Assembly (NCBI GenBank): GCA_944381255.1
Contig: CALWKL010000014.1
Span: 1 to 13,951, forward strand
Direction of reading: 5' to 3'
Length of the DNA stretch: 13,951 nt
Origin: an uncultured Clostridia bacterium
Lineage (GTDB): Bacteria > Bacillota > Clostridia > Christensenellales > UBA1242
Below are positions 1 to 7,907 of the stretch, piece by piece. The notes beneath the pieces were generated by a model. It had not been told where the DNA came from and did not search any database. It was given only the letters and a program-made list of their open reading frames with translations. A program made the translations under genes and the position numbers. Position 1 is the first letter of the stretch. Every line of letters starts with the position of its first letter.

Positions 1-1449
1 AGTAATATCTCCTACTTTGCCTTTCCCATTATTGTAGACTTCACGACTTCCCTCTACAAAAGCTTCAACGAAAGAAGATTTTGTCTCTGCACTTACTGGG
101 ACATAGTAGCAAGCCTCGGCACCCAGAGTAGCCTCATCATCTGAGTATAGGTGCATAAGTTCTGCAAATTTTGCAATCTTAGCACTAGCACTGCTAAGGC
201 TGCCTATCTTCTCCAACTTTGTATTCAAGTCTTCATAAGGAATTTGCTCGCCTGTTGCTTTGTTTGTAGCCATAGTTTGCATTTTAATATTTTGAATATT
301 AGTATTGTATGTCTCTAAGTCAATCTCACAGTTTTCTAGTTTAGTCTTTTCAGCTTCCATTGCTTCATTTTGCTCATCACTAAACTTTATCAGTATGTGG
401 TTTACCTTGAAATAACCAGTTGCATCTTTCATATAGTACACATCACCAGCACCTGTCGCTACATCATCATTAAAGGCACTTGGGCTAGTGTTGTATTTTT
501 CTACTTGAGCATTGTATAATTCTTTATATTTATCAACTACATCTTTATTTGTAATGACAATGTTGTCTTCGGTATATTTATTTTGAAAAGCAGTTAGCAC
601 AGCATTTTGATAATAAATATTATATACCATCTGCACATTTCTCAAAAATGCATCAGTACCAGTCTTGGTAAGATTTCTACCGTTTTCATTACGAAGCAAG
701 TTATTAATATATTTTGACCAAGCATCATCACTAAAACTTTCTTCATTAGATGCATCTGGATTCATAACTATACTATCAGTCCAGTGCCAATAATTTGTCC
801 TAAAGGTATCATAAGCCAACTTTGCTAACTCAGAGAAACTCTTACTCTCTACATCAGCCTCTGTGTATAGCCCTATTGACTTATTAGCCACATCAACTTC
901 TTCTTTATTCTTAGTAAGTACACCCTCTACTAAGTCATATTGGCTTTGGTACAAAGAGTCCTCATAACTTGTGTAAGTGCTATCACTCTCATCAGACTCG
1001 GTCGTAGTGGTGCCACCACGCAACTCCTGCTCCAAATCACTCACTGTATCATTGATATAGTCATATACATTCTGCCAAACTTCGTTAAACTGGTAAGTTG
1101 TGAGAGTAACTTTATCTATCTTTTTCTCTGCGCGAGCCTCTACCATATCTTCATCATCTGAAGTAAGGAAATCAACTAGCAACTTACGCTTCAATTCCAA
1201 ATCAATCGTACTGCGTATACCATTCTCGGTAACGGTAGAGGAATTGTCAAATTGAGCATTACCTGTAGAATTATAGGTAATCAACAACTCTTCACGAGTA
1301 ACGGTAATTCGATTATTATCAAAACTTACCACCCACTCTGATAACTGCTTATCCAAATTGGTAGTTACCAAAGTACAACCGGCGAACATTGGTATCACGC
1401 ACACGCACAAAGCCAATGCAAAAAATTTAAAAAACTTCATCTTAGCCAC
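1..1449 (-). CDS. Parvulin-type peptidyl-prolyl isomerase, secreted lipoprotein foldase (PrsA/SurA-like), C-terminus cut by window edge
   Basis: Likely an extracytoplasmic foldase anchored to the outer face of the membrane, catalysing prolyl isomerisation in secreted proteins. The open frame runs 483 codons to base 1 without a stop. The N-terminus is a lipoprotein signal: a short Lys/Phe start, a hydrophobic stretch and a lipobox FAGC with the lipidated Cys at residue 25 (Phe at -3 is slightly atypical). A parvulin signature, VNHILIKFSDE, begins near residue 350 with His351. The later segment near residues 430-480 (VPVSAETKSSFVEAF and a GKVGDIT end) resembles the second half of a parvulin domain. 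The region between signal and domain is Asp/Ser-rich and mostly helical-looking. I chose GTG at 1449 because GGAGAG sits 6 bases before it; ATG at 1440 would be 15 bases away but remains possible. It follows mfd by 68 bases, the usual place of prsA-like genes in clostridia. The family is fairly sure, the exact substrate unknown. Confidence 0.83.
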   Translation of the reverse strand, partial: MAKMKFFKFFALALCVCVIPMFAGCTLVTTNLDKQLSEWVVSFDNNRITVTREELLITYNSTGNAQFDNSSTVTENGIRSTIDLELKRKLLVDFLTSDDEDMVEARAEKKIDKVTLTTYQFNEVWQNVYDYINDTVSDLEQELRGGTTTTESDESDSTYTSYEDSLYQSQYDLVEGVLTKNKEEVDVANKSIGLYTEADVESKSFSELAKLAYDTFRTNYWHWTDSIVMNPDASNEESFSDDAWSKYINNLLRNENGRNLTKTGTDAFLRNVQMVYNIYYQNAVLTAFQNKYTEDNIVITNKDVVDKYKELYNAQVEKYNTSPSAFNDDVATGAGDVYYMKDATGYFKVNHILIKFSDEQNEAMEAEKTKLENCEIDLETYNTNIQNIKMQTMATNKATGEQIPYEDLNTKLEKIGSLSSASAKIAKFAELMHLYSDDEATLGAEACYYVPVSAETKSSFVEAFVEGSREVYNNGKGKVGDIT

Positions 1450-1483
1450 AATAATCTCTCCAAACTAAATTTTAGCAAGCACA

Positions 1484-1512
1484 ATTTTAACATAAAAAAT
1501 GCACTTTTGCAA
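1484..1512 (-). promoter_or_regulatory. Probable sigma-A promoter for the foldase gene
   Basis: On the minus strand TTGCAA (1512-1507) is followed after 17 bases by TAAAAT (1489-1484), preceded by TG one base upstream, an extended -10. The predicted start would lie about 25 bases before the GTG start at 1449. This would let the foldase be made independently of the upstream mfd operon. It is read from sequence only. Confidence 0.55.
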
Positions 1513-1517
1513 TCTTT

Positions 1518-4500
1518 TTAAACAACTTTGTCAAGCAAATCATCTAGAAAATCAAAAACAATCCCCCAAATCTGCCCCTCATTAAGATTTTGATTGTTAT
1601 GTGATATTATTGCCATAGTGTCTTTTTTGTAAACAGGAAAATCGGGGTTATTTAAACTGCCTAAGGCTTGCATAAATTTTGTATTATCTATACCGACATA
1701 CAGACTTGTCTTGTCCTTTTTGACACTCGCTCTATCTATGCCTAATACTTGACATTTCGCCTTCAGCGTAGCCACCTTTATAAGCCCTTCGATAGAGTTA
1801 GGCAAATATCCATACTGGTCTTTGATACGCAAACTTACTTCATTTGCATCACTATCGTTTGCAATATTTGCAATAGCGCTATATATCTCCATTCGCTTGA
1901 TTTTGTCTTTTTCAAAATCATCTGGCACATAAGCATCTATATCTACTTCTATTTTTACTGGTTTATACTCATGCACAGGCTTGCCCTTTGCCATAGCGAT
2001 ACTACTATCCAAAAGTTTACAATACATATCGTATCCCACTTTTTCCATTTGCCCATGTTGCTCTGCGCCCAAAATATTACCTGCACCACGAAGCTCTAAA
2101 TCTCGCATAGCAATTTTAAAGCCACTCCCAAGCGAAGTAAATTGCATCAGTACTGACAACCTCTCGTATGCTGTACTATTTAGTTTACCCTCGTCCATAT
2201 AGGTAAAATATGCCCATGCCAGCCTATCACTACGGCCGACACGACCACGCAATTGATACAATTGAGACAAACCTAATTTGTCAGCAGAGACTACAAATAG
2301 TGTATTTGCATTAGGTAAATCTATACCATTCTCTATTAGAGTAGTGGCAACTAGTACATCAATATCACCCTGATACAGTGCTAAAATTGTATCTTCAATT
2401 CTGCGCTTCTCCATTCTACCATGCGCTACACCTATACGCACATCAGCCCCGAGTTCTGCCTGCAAACTCTGCGCAAAATCTTCTATAGTCTCAATTCTTG
2501 GATATACGACTAAGGATTGACCCTGCCTACTAAGTTCTCGATTGATTGCAGTAGATATTAGGCTATAACTAAATTGCGATACAACAGTCTGTACCGGCAA
2601 TCTATCTAGTGGTGGAGTCTCAATAGTACTTATATCACGTATTCCCACTAGCGACATATGCAAAGTCCTAGGTATAGGGGTAGCAGTAAGAGTGAGGACA
2701 TGCACATTTTTCTTTACATTCTTTAGTTTTTCTTTGTCCCCTACACCAAATCTTTGTTCTTCATCTAGCACTAATAAACCTAAGTTGTCAAACTTTACAT
2801 CATCACTTAATAATCTATGTGTGCCGATAACAATATTTACCTTACCACTTCTAATATCGGCCAAAATTTGCTGTTGTTCTTTTGGAGTTTTAAATCTATT
2901 TAGGCAACGAACCTCTATGCCATAGTTTTTTAGGCGAGCAGAAAAACTATTGTAATGCTGTTCGGATAGTATAGTCGTAGGCACAATTACTGCTACCTGA
3001 TAGCCACTCATCGCCGCTACAAAACTAGCACGAATAGCGACCTCTGTCTTACCAAACCCTACATCACCCACTACCAGCCTATCCATAATTTTACCACTTG
3101 CCAAATCGTGATATACATCAGCAAATGCTCGCTCTTGGTCTGGTGTAGGAGTATATCCAAAACTTGACTCAAATTCTGCCATAGTGCTTTCGTCTACTTT
3201 CATTACATTCCCTACTGACTTCTCTCTCTCACGATATAGCGCCAATAGGTCAAAAGCAAGTTGCTTGACACTTTCTCTTACTCTAGCCTTTGCCTTTTCA
3301 AAAGCATTGGTACCTAGAGTACTAAGCGTAGGGGTTTTGTCGCCACCAATATACCGCCCCAGCATATCCAATTGCTCTGTAGGCACGTAGACTTTGTCAT
3401 TATTTTTATAACTTACTACTACATAATCTCGCTGTGCAGTGCCAATCGTTAGTTTTGTAATGCCTTCACACACACCTATACCATGCGTAGCATGCACCAC
3501 ATATTCACCAATCTCAGGCAAGGTAAATCGGTCAGTAACCTTGACCATCTGCTTTTGCCAAGTCTTATCTTTCTTGCGAACAAAACGACTCTCGCTACTT
3601 CCTATTATTAGCAATTTATCCTGACAAAAGCAACCTCCTATCAAAATGTGGTCAACCAAAATATTCACTCTACCAGATACAGCGTCGACACTGCGAGCCA
3701 CCTTCTCCACTGGCAAAAATTTAGATATTCTCTTATAACCTTCTTCTGCACTAGTTGCTTCGGGCGTAGCAAGAATTATGGTAAAGTTTTTTTGAATATA
3801 TTCACGCAGTTGACCAACAAAACCTTCATAACTATCTCCAAGTTTAGGCACTATAGAAGTTTCTCTAGAAAGCACCACTTTGGGGGCAAAAAAGCGATTT
3901 TGTGTCATAATAGATTGAAAAGCAAGCGAATCTTGCTTATCAAGATGCTGAATAATTTTGTCAAAATCTTGTACCAAATTTTTATGCAATGGCACTAATT
4001 GACCATTGTTTATACCCTCAGAGATATTCCTAGATACACGGTCAAGATACTCGTCAAGTTTGGTCGCACACTGCTTAGGTTGGTCTACTATTACAATAGA
4101 ATTATCTGGCAAAAAATCTAATATATTAGCAGTTTCTAGATAAGCAGACAAATATCCCCATGATGTACGGGATATAGAATTTTGCAAGTTCTGGCTAACA
4201 GTCTTCAAATTAGACAAACTTGCTATATATTCCTCTGGATTTTTCGACTTAGCCGATTTACTTTTATTTATCTCAAACTGTTCTAGGAGTACTTGCTTGA
4301 GTCTGTCTATTTGGGTTTTTGGTAACACAAAAGCATTAGGACAAATGAATACCTCTTTTTCCTCTTTTATTGAGTATTGTGTGAGGATATTAAATGAGGT
4401 AATTTTCTCAATTTCTGTGTCAAAAAAATGCAATCTGTATGGCAATTCACTATTTATAGGGAAAATATCTAGCACATCACCACGAGCCGCACATTGCCCC

Positions 4501-4988
4501 ACAGACTCTACCGATTCGGTGCGAGTATACCCACGCTCGATTAATCTAGCCATAAGTTCTGCACGGTCTATATCTTGCCCAACATTGATATGCAGAGCGC
4601 TATTTAAGAACAACTCTTTGGGCGCTACATACTCCCCCAGCACATCAGCAGTGATTACACAAGCATTCACTTTGTTAATAGCCATATCCATTAGACTAGC
4701 CTGCTTCTTAATACCGCTATTACCAAATTCCATTATGTGATAAGTAAAATCATCATTTGCATCGGTAATCATAGCGACCTTTCGCCCCATACTCTGCAAA
4801 TCTTTTGCTACTAATTCTGCATTCTCTGTCGTATCAACGATATAACACAAGAAGCCCTGCCATTCATTTGCTACTATTATTCGCTCGCCCAAATTATAGC
4901 CAAAAACGCTCACTTTTTGCTGTGAGCGTACTTTATCTAATATTTCACCAATTTCATTTTTAGCTAAAATTTTACTTGCAAGTTCCAT
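1518..4988 (-). CDS. mfd: Transcription-repair coupling factor Mfd
   Basis: An ATP-dependent DNA translocase that removes RNA polymerase stalled at lesions and recruits UvrA for nucleotide excision repair. The 1156-residue length is normal for the family. In order: an N-terminal UvrB-like module; a CarD/RNA-polymerase-interaction domain at about 485-560 (EYVVHATHGIGVCEG); and a superfamily-2 helicase core with Walker A GDVGFGKT at 641-648, DEEQ at 742-745, a TLTATPIPRTL motif, and QLRGRVGRS near 910. A C-terminal TRCF domain (about 1000-1110) follows. ATG 4988 is preceded by AGGGA at a 5-base spacing. It starts 12 bases after pth ends, so the two are very likely co-transcribed. The pth-mfd-foldase order is a conserved Gram-positive arrangement. 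No missing motif was noticed. Confidence 0.98.
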   Translation of the reverse strand: MELASKILAKNEIGEILDKVRSQQKVSVFGYNLGERIIVANEWQGFLCYIVDTTENAELVAKDLQSMGRKVAMITDANDDFTYHIMEFGNSGIKKQASLMDMAINKVNACVITADVLGEYVAPKELFLNSALHINVGQDIDRAELMARLIERGYTRTESVESVGQCAARGDVLDIFPINSELPYRLHFFDTEIEKITSFNILTQYSIKEEKEVFICPNAFVLPKTQIDRLKQVLLEQFEINKSKSAKSKNPEEYIASLSNLKTVSQNLQNSISRTSWGYLSAYLETANILDFLPDNSIVIVDQPKQCATKLDEYLDRVSRNISEGINNGQLVPLHKNLVQDFDKIIQHLDKQDSLAFQSIMTQNRFFAPKVVLSRETSIVPKLGDSYEGFVGQLREYIQKNFTIILATPEATSAEEGYKRISKFLPVEKVARSVDAVSGRVNILVDHILIGGCFCQDKLLIIGSSESRFVRKKDKTWQKQMVKVTDRFTLPEIGEYVVHATHGIGVCEGITKLTIGTAQRDYVVVSYKNNDKVYVPTEQLDMLGRYIGGDKTPTLSTLGTNAFEKAKARVRESVKQLAFDLLALYREREKSVGNVMKVDESTMAEFESSFGYTPTPDQERAFADVYHDLASGKIMDRLVVGDVGFGKTEVAIRASFVAAMSGYQVAVIVPTTILSEQHYNSFSARLKNYGIEVRCLNRFKTPKEQQQILADIRSGKVNIVIGTHRLLSDDVKFDNLGLLVLDEEQRFGVGDKEKLKNVKKNVHVLTLTATPIPRTLHMSLVGIRDISTIETPPLDRLPVQTVVSQFSYSLISTAINRELSRQGQSLVVYPRIETIEDFAQSLQAELGADVRIGVAHGRMEKRRIEDTILALYQGDIDVLVATTLIENGIDLPNANTLFVVSADKLGLSQLYQLRGRVGRSDRLAWAYFTYMDEGKLNSTAYERLSVLMQFTSLGSGFKIAMRDLELRGAGNILGAEQHGQMEKVGYDMYCKLLDSSIAMAKGKPVHEYKPVKIEVDIDAYVPDDFEKDKIKRMEIYSAIANIANDSDANEVSLRIKDQYGYLPNSIEGLIKVATLKAKCQVLGIDRASVKKDKTSLYVGIDNTKFMQALGSLNNPDFPVYKKDTMAIISHNNQNLNEGQIWGIVFDFLDDLLDKVV

Positions 4989-5000
4989 AATTATCCCTAT

Positions 5001-5549
5001 CTATTGTGTATCTGCGACCTCTTTACCTCGCATAAAATCATATGCATAGCGTGTTGCTTTTTCTACGCCTACCCCTACATTTGCCAAATCAGCTGGCGCC
5101 ATCTTTTTCAATACAAAATCGGCAAGGTCAGCACTCCTATTAGGTGTGTCTACCCCTATCCTAATGCGAGTAAACTCGGTAGTGCCGAGTCGAGCAGTAA
5201 CCGAACGCAAACCATTATGTGTACCACTAGAACCGACTGTTCTTAGCCTACACAGTCCTGCGGTCAAATCTACATCGTCTAGTATTACGCATATATCTTT
5301 TGGTTCAATTTTATATTTTTTAGATAGCGCAAACACAGCATCACCGCTATTATTCATAAAGGTAAGGGGTTTGACCAACAAGATTTTATTACCCTCAAAT
5401 TCTGTCTCTATTATTAGAGCATTTTTACGCTTTTTCTTAAACACTACACCTAGGTCGCTAGCAATCTTGTCCATTACCATAAAGCCTACATTATGTGGAG
5501 TATTGTTGTACTCTGCCCCATAATTACCTAATCCAACTATCATTCTCAT
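5001..5549 (-). CDS. pth: Peptidyl-tRNA hydrolase
   Basis: Cytoplasmic enzyme that hydrolyses the ester bond of peptidyl-tRNAs released from ribosomes, recycling tRNA. The 182-residue length is typical of bacterial Pth. The family residues are visible: Asn9 in VGLGNYG and catalytic His19 in TPHNVGF, Asn66 in LTFMNNSG, Asp91 in ILDDVD, and Asn112 in GTHNGLRS (compare N10, H20, N68, D93 and N114 of the E. coli enzyme). ATG 5549 is chosen because AGGTAGG lies 8 bases upstream and overlaps the stop of the GlmU-like gene; the Met two codons on would be too far from it. It lies between the GlmU-like gene (9-base gap) and mfd (12-base gap), the classic glmU-pth-mfd neighbourhood. Confidence 0.97.
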   Translation of the reverse strand: MRMIVGLGNYGAEYNNTPHNVGFMVMDKIASDLGVVFKKKRKNALIIETEFEGNKILLVKPLTFMNNSGDAVFALSKKYKIEPKDICVILDDVDLTAGLCRLRTVGSSGTHNGLRSVTARLGTTEFTRIRIGVDTPNRSADLADFVLKKMAPADLANVGVGVEKATRYAYDFMRGKEVADTQ

Positions 5550-5558
5550 ATTATTTAC

Positions 5559-6404
5559 CTACCTATTTTTTATCTCGCCATTTTCGATAAAGCAAAACGG
5601 TTCGATAATACTATTATCTCTTATTTTACTGCTTTGTATTACACTATTATAAATTTTGCAATTATTGCCAATTTGACTATTAAATATTGTACAATTTGGA
5701 TAAATCATAACATTTGCCCCAATAGCAGTACGCCCCAACAATGTTGTGTTGGGATAAATAACGGTATTTTGCCCTATTACCACATCTGCATCAATACTTG
5801 TATTTGCCATATCTAGCATCTCCACTCCTCGCTCTATGTGGTAAGACAAAATGCGTTTTTTAATCACTTCTTGTGCGTACTGTAAAGTATCTGTATCACA
5901 TACTTTTATGAGGTCATCTCCAATATCAAGATTAGAGCCAACACTAGAGTATAGCCTCTCAGCACTGCGCAAATATTCGGTAATAAATACATAGCCTCTC
6001 TCAAGTTTGCATACATTCATACGCTTTTCTTTTGCATAATTTATGATACCCAAGAAGGTTTTGCGCTGTAGTAGTGGCGTGTCTGCATAAAATACTGCAG
6101 TATACTTTTTGTTGCTAAGATGAGGCTTAATAGTAGATAGCAAATCGTCATCTTCTCGAGCCTCTATTTCTAATACAGGGCAGTCTGCAAAAGCAAGACA
6201 AACCCACTCAGTGAGTGTCTTACCACATATGCGATAATCAAAACTTTTTTTAGTAGACAAGAAAGCTGGCTGGTGAATTTTTAACACAATCACAGCGACA
6301 TCGCCATCGATACTTTCCTGCTGTAGTCCAAAAATCTCATCTATTTCTTTCCAATCGCTTCTCCTCTCGGTAAGCACTGCTTCTTCCATACTAAGTATTG
6401 CCAT
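5559..6404 (-). CDS. GlmU-like protein with degenerate nucleotidyltransferase half and truncated left-handed beta-helix
   Basis: GlmU normally makes UDP-GlcNAc in two steps (acetyltransferase, then uridylyltransferase). This 281-residue protein has the same layout but appears to lack both active sites. Residues 36-152 resemble a shrunken nucleotidyltransferase fold: VAVIVL, then CGKTLTEWVCLAF (60-72) and YADTPLLQ (106-113), equivalent to GKPM.EHVL and GDTPLI of GlmU. The glycine-rich AAGKGTRM-type loop is absent. Residues 189-275 match the GlmU linker and helix start very well: HIERGVEMLD, then hexapeptide turns such as IDADVVIGQNTVIYPN and AIGANVMIYPN. The protein ends at EPFCFIENGEIKNR, where GlmU continues with PFA.LRPG and the catalytic Arg, His, Lys and Asn residues. 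Start and stop look genuine: AAGGGGG lies 8 bases before ATG 6404, and the gene begins 1 base after tadA. Its position suggests descent from glmU. Its present function is unknown; a regulatory or scaffolding role is only a guess. Confidence 0.8.
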   Translation of the reverse strand: MAILSMEEAVLTERRSDWKEIDEIFGLQQESIDGDVAVIVLKIHQPAFLSTKKSFDYRICGKTLTEWVCLAFADCPVLEIEAREDDDLLSTIKPHLSNKKYTAVFYADTPLLQRKTFLGIINYAKEKRMNVCKLERGYVFITEYLRSAERLYSSVGSNLDIGDDLIKVCDTDTLQYAQEVIKKRILSYHIERGVEMLDMANTSIDADVVIGQNTVIYPNTTLLGRTAIGANVMIYPNCTIFNSQIGNNCKIYNSVIQSSKIRDNSIIEPFCFIENGEIKNR

Positions 6405-6405
6405 A

Positions 6406-6870
6406 TTACTTTACCCCCTTTGACCTTTTGCTTGCAAAAAATTGAGACAATATTGCACCACACTCGGTCTCACAGACTCCACCATAAACTTCTGGGCGAT
6501 GATTAAATCGCTTATCCATTGGTAAATTATATAAGCTACCACAACAGCCAGCTTTTGGGTCATATGCACCAAAATATATTGCCCTAACTCTAGCATTGAT
6601 ACACGCCCCAGCACACATTGGACAAGGCTCCAGTGTAACATACAAATCACAGTCATTTAGGTGCCAGTCATTTAGTTTCTTCTGTGCCTTGCGCAAAGCC
6701 ACCATTTCAGCATGCAACAGAGCATCTTTATCTCTATTCTTGGTATTGTGAGCACGAGCGATAATTTCACCATTGCGTACTACTATCGCTCCGATAGGTA
6801 CCTCATCTTGCTGATATGCTTTTTTTGCTTCTTGTAGGGCAACTTGCATATATTTTTGTCGCTCAATCAT
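6406..6870 (-). CDS. tadA: tRNA-specific adenosine deaminase
   Basis: Zinc deaminase that converts adenosine-34 of tRNA-Arg(ACG) to inosine in the cytoplasm, allowing one tRNA to read several Arg codons. The 154 residues hold the full cytidine/adenosine deaminase signature: HAE at 53-55 (zinc His53, proton-shuttle Glu55) and PCPMCAGA from residue 82 (zinc Cys83 and Cys86). Also typical of TadA are VPIGAIVV (24-31), the Asn at 42 in AHNTKN and GAYDPKAG downstream. ATG 6870 is preceded by GGAGAG at a short 4-base spacing. It lies 27 bases after the M14 peptidase gene and 1 base before the GlmU-like gene, so it is inside the same operon. A guanine deaminase would be the main alternative but the motif set fits TadA better. 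Confidence 0.96.
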   Translation of the reverse strand: MIERQKYMQVALQEAKKAYQQDEVPIGAIVVRNGEIIARAHNTKNRDKDALLHAEMVALRKAQKKLNDWHLNDCDLYVTLEPCPMCAGACINARVRAIYFGAYDPKAGCCGSLYNLPMDKRFNHRPEVYGGVCETECGAILSQFFASKRSKGVK

Positions 6871-6897
6871 CGCTCTCTCTCCAAAGTGTTTTTGGTA

Positions 6898-7755
6898 TCA
6901 CTTGGTATTATACAAAATTACTCTCAAATAATCAAGCAAATTGTGAATTACTTTAGCATTTTTTTGATAAATTGCCGGCAAATATCTCTTTGTAATAGGG
7001 TGTATGAGAGTATCTTCCCCCACTTCTATAGTTACAGCTGGTATTCCAAGTTTTTCAATACACCAGTCTTTGTAGCCTCCCGCACTCTTGCCACTTGGCC
7101 GTATAGCATAACCTGTTGATTTTGATATATTTTCTGCGATTTTTTTGTGATTTTTTTTGATTTTTCTCGGTTGATGAAAATCATAGTAAATTACCTCACC
7201 TTTAGAATGATAACTAACTGTCATATTAGGCTTAATTTTTCGAGTAAAATTAACCAACGCCTTGACCTCGGCCTCACTTTCTGGCGCTATTCCTATAAAA
7301 TTTGCACTGCTAGGCACTCGCACATTGTTCTTCCCTGTACCCCAGCGCGCATCAAAATTGACATTCAAGTCTACCCCAAGTATATTGGCTTTAAATAATG
7401 AAAAATCTTCATTTTTTACTAGATTTTTTAGCATTAAATGATACTTTTCTGGCACCGAATTTAGTCCATCTATACATAGAGCGACACCATCAATATTTAC
7501 CACTGGTACAAAATACACCGTTCCTTGCCCTACCTTTATAGTACCTATGGCATCTTTTATTTGCTTAATTGCCAAAAAATAAGTAATATACTCCCTTGCG
7601 TGAATAGCATACTGTACAATAATTTTAGGTCTACCACAGCCTACAGCGAAGGCAAAAATTTCTCGCCCTAATGTAGAGTAACCGATTAAAATTTTTTCTG
7701 CCCCAATTTTTTCAATCTCGCTATAATTTTGAGCCATTTCTTGTAAAAAGTTCAT
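6898..7755 (-). CDS. M14-family zinc carboxypeptidase, probable cytoplasmic gamma-D-Glu-diaminopimelate peptidase
   Basis: Likely cleaves the gamma-D-glutamyl-diaminopimelate bond in cell-wall peptides. The 285 residues show the M14 zinc site HARE (His52, Glu55) with the third ligand His183 in SYHSKGEVIYY, and the catalytic glutamate in TIEVGE (Glu244). IAPESEAEVKAL (155-166) and GVDLNVNFD (127-135) are typical of the murein-peptide branch that includes MpaA and endopeptidase I. No signal peptide, LysM or membrane segment is present, which suggests an internal recycling enzyme rather than a wall-remodelling one. In GVDLNVNF a Val (132) stands where carboxypeptidase A has the Arg145 that grips the substrate carboxylate. 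I chose ATG 7755, 8 bases after AGGTGG; an in-frame ATG at 7797 would add 14 residues but has no evident binding site. It is the first gene of the minus-strand operon. Confidence 0.88.
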   Translation of the reverse strand: MNFLQEMAQNYSEIEKIGAEKILIGYSTLGREIFAFAVGCGRPKIIVQYAIHAREYITYFLAIKQIKDAIGTIKVGQGTVYFVPVVNIDGVALCIDGLNSVPEKYHLMLKNLVKNEDFSLFKANILGVDLNVNFDARWGTGKNNVRVPSSANFIGIAPESEAEVKALVNFTRKIKPNMTVSYHSKGEVIYYDFHQPRKIKKNHKKIAENISKSTGYAIRPSGKSAGGYKDWCIEKLGIPAVTIEVGEDTLIHPITKRYLPAIYQKNAKVIHNLLDYLRVILYNTK

Positions 7756-7818
7756 TTGTTTCACCACCTTTGCAAATAAACTTATGAAATAGTGCACTCT
7801 TTTGTGTAAGTGGTATTT

Positions 7819-7846
7819 TTGACAGTTTTTTAAAATAAACTATTAT
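7819..7846 (+). promoter_or_regulatory. Probable sigma-A promoter for the export-family gene
   Basis: A consensus TTGACA (7819-7824) is separated by 16 bases from TATTAT (7841-7846). The start would be near 7853, about 55 bases before the ATG at 7908. The -10 box overlaps that of the divergent minus-strand promoter, so the two may compete. Confidence 0.6.
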
Positions 7847-7870
7847 AAATATTTTATCGATATTTTTAAT
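7842..7870 (-). promoter_or_regulatory. Possible promoter of the minus-strand operon (M14 to mfd)
   Basis: A perfect TATAAT lies on the minus strand at 7847-7842, with only a weak -35 (ATTAAA, 7870-7865) at a 17-base distance. A second reading is TTGCAG (7877-7872), 15 bases and TAAAAT (7856-7851). The leader would be about 80 bases. The -10 falls on the same bases as the -10 of the divergent promoter. Confidence 0.4.
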
Positions 7871-7907
7871 ACTGCAAAATGTAAATAAATAAATTTTAGG
7901 AGCAATT

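Noticed and set aside
940..1161. A 73-codon plus-strand frame opposite the foldase
   Set aside because: It is antisense to a continuous coding frame with a lipoprotein signal and parvulin motif, and lacks translation signals.
4297..4740. A 147-codon plus-strand open frame inside mfd
   Set aside because: It is antisense to a full-length conserved gene, has no ribosome binding site and shows no recognisable domain.
6411..6656. An 81-codon minus-strand frame inside tadA
   Set aside because: It is a shifted frame of the conserved tadA sequence; the motifs all lie in the longer frame.
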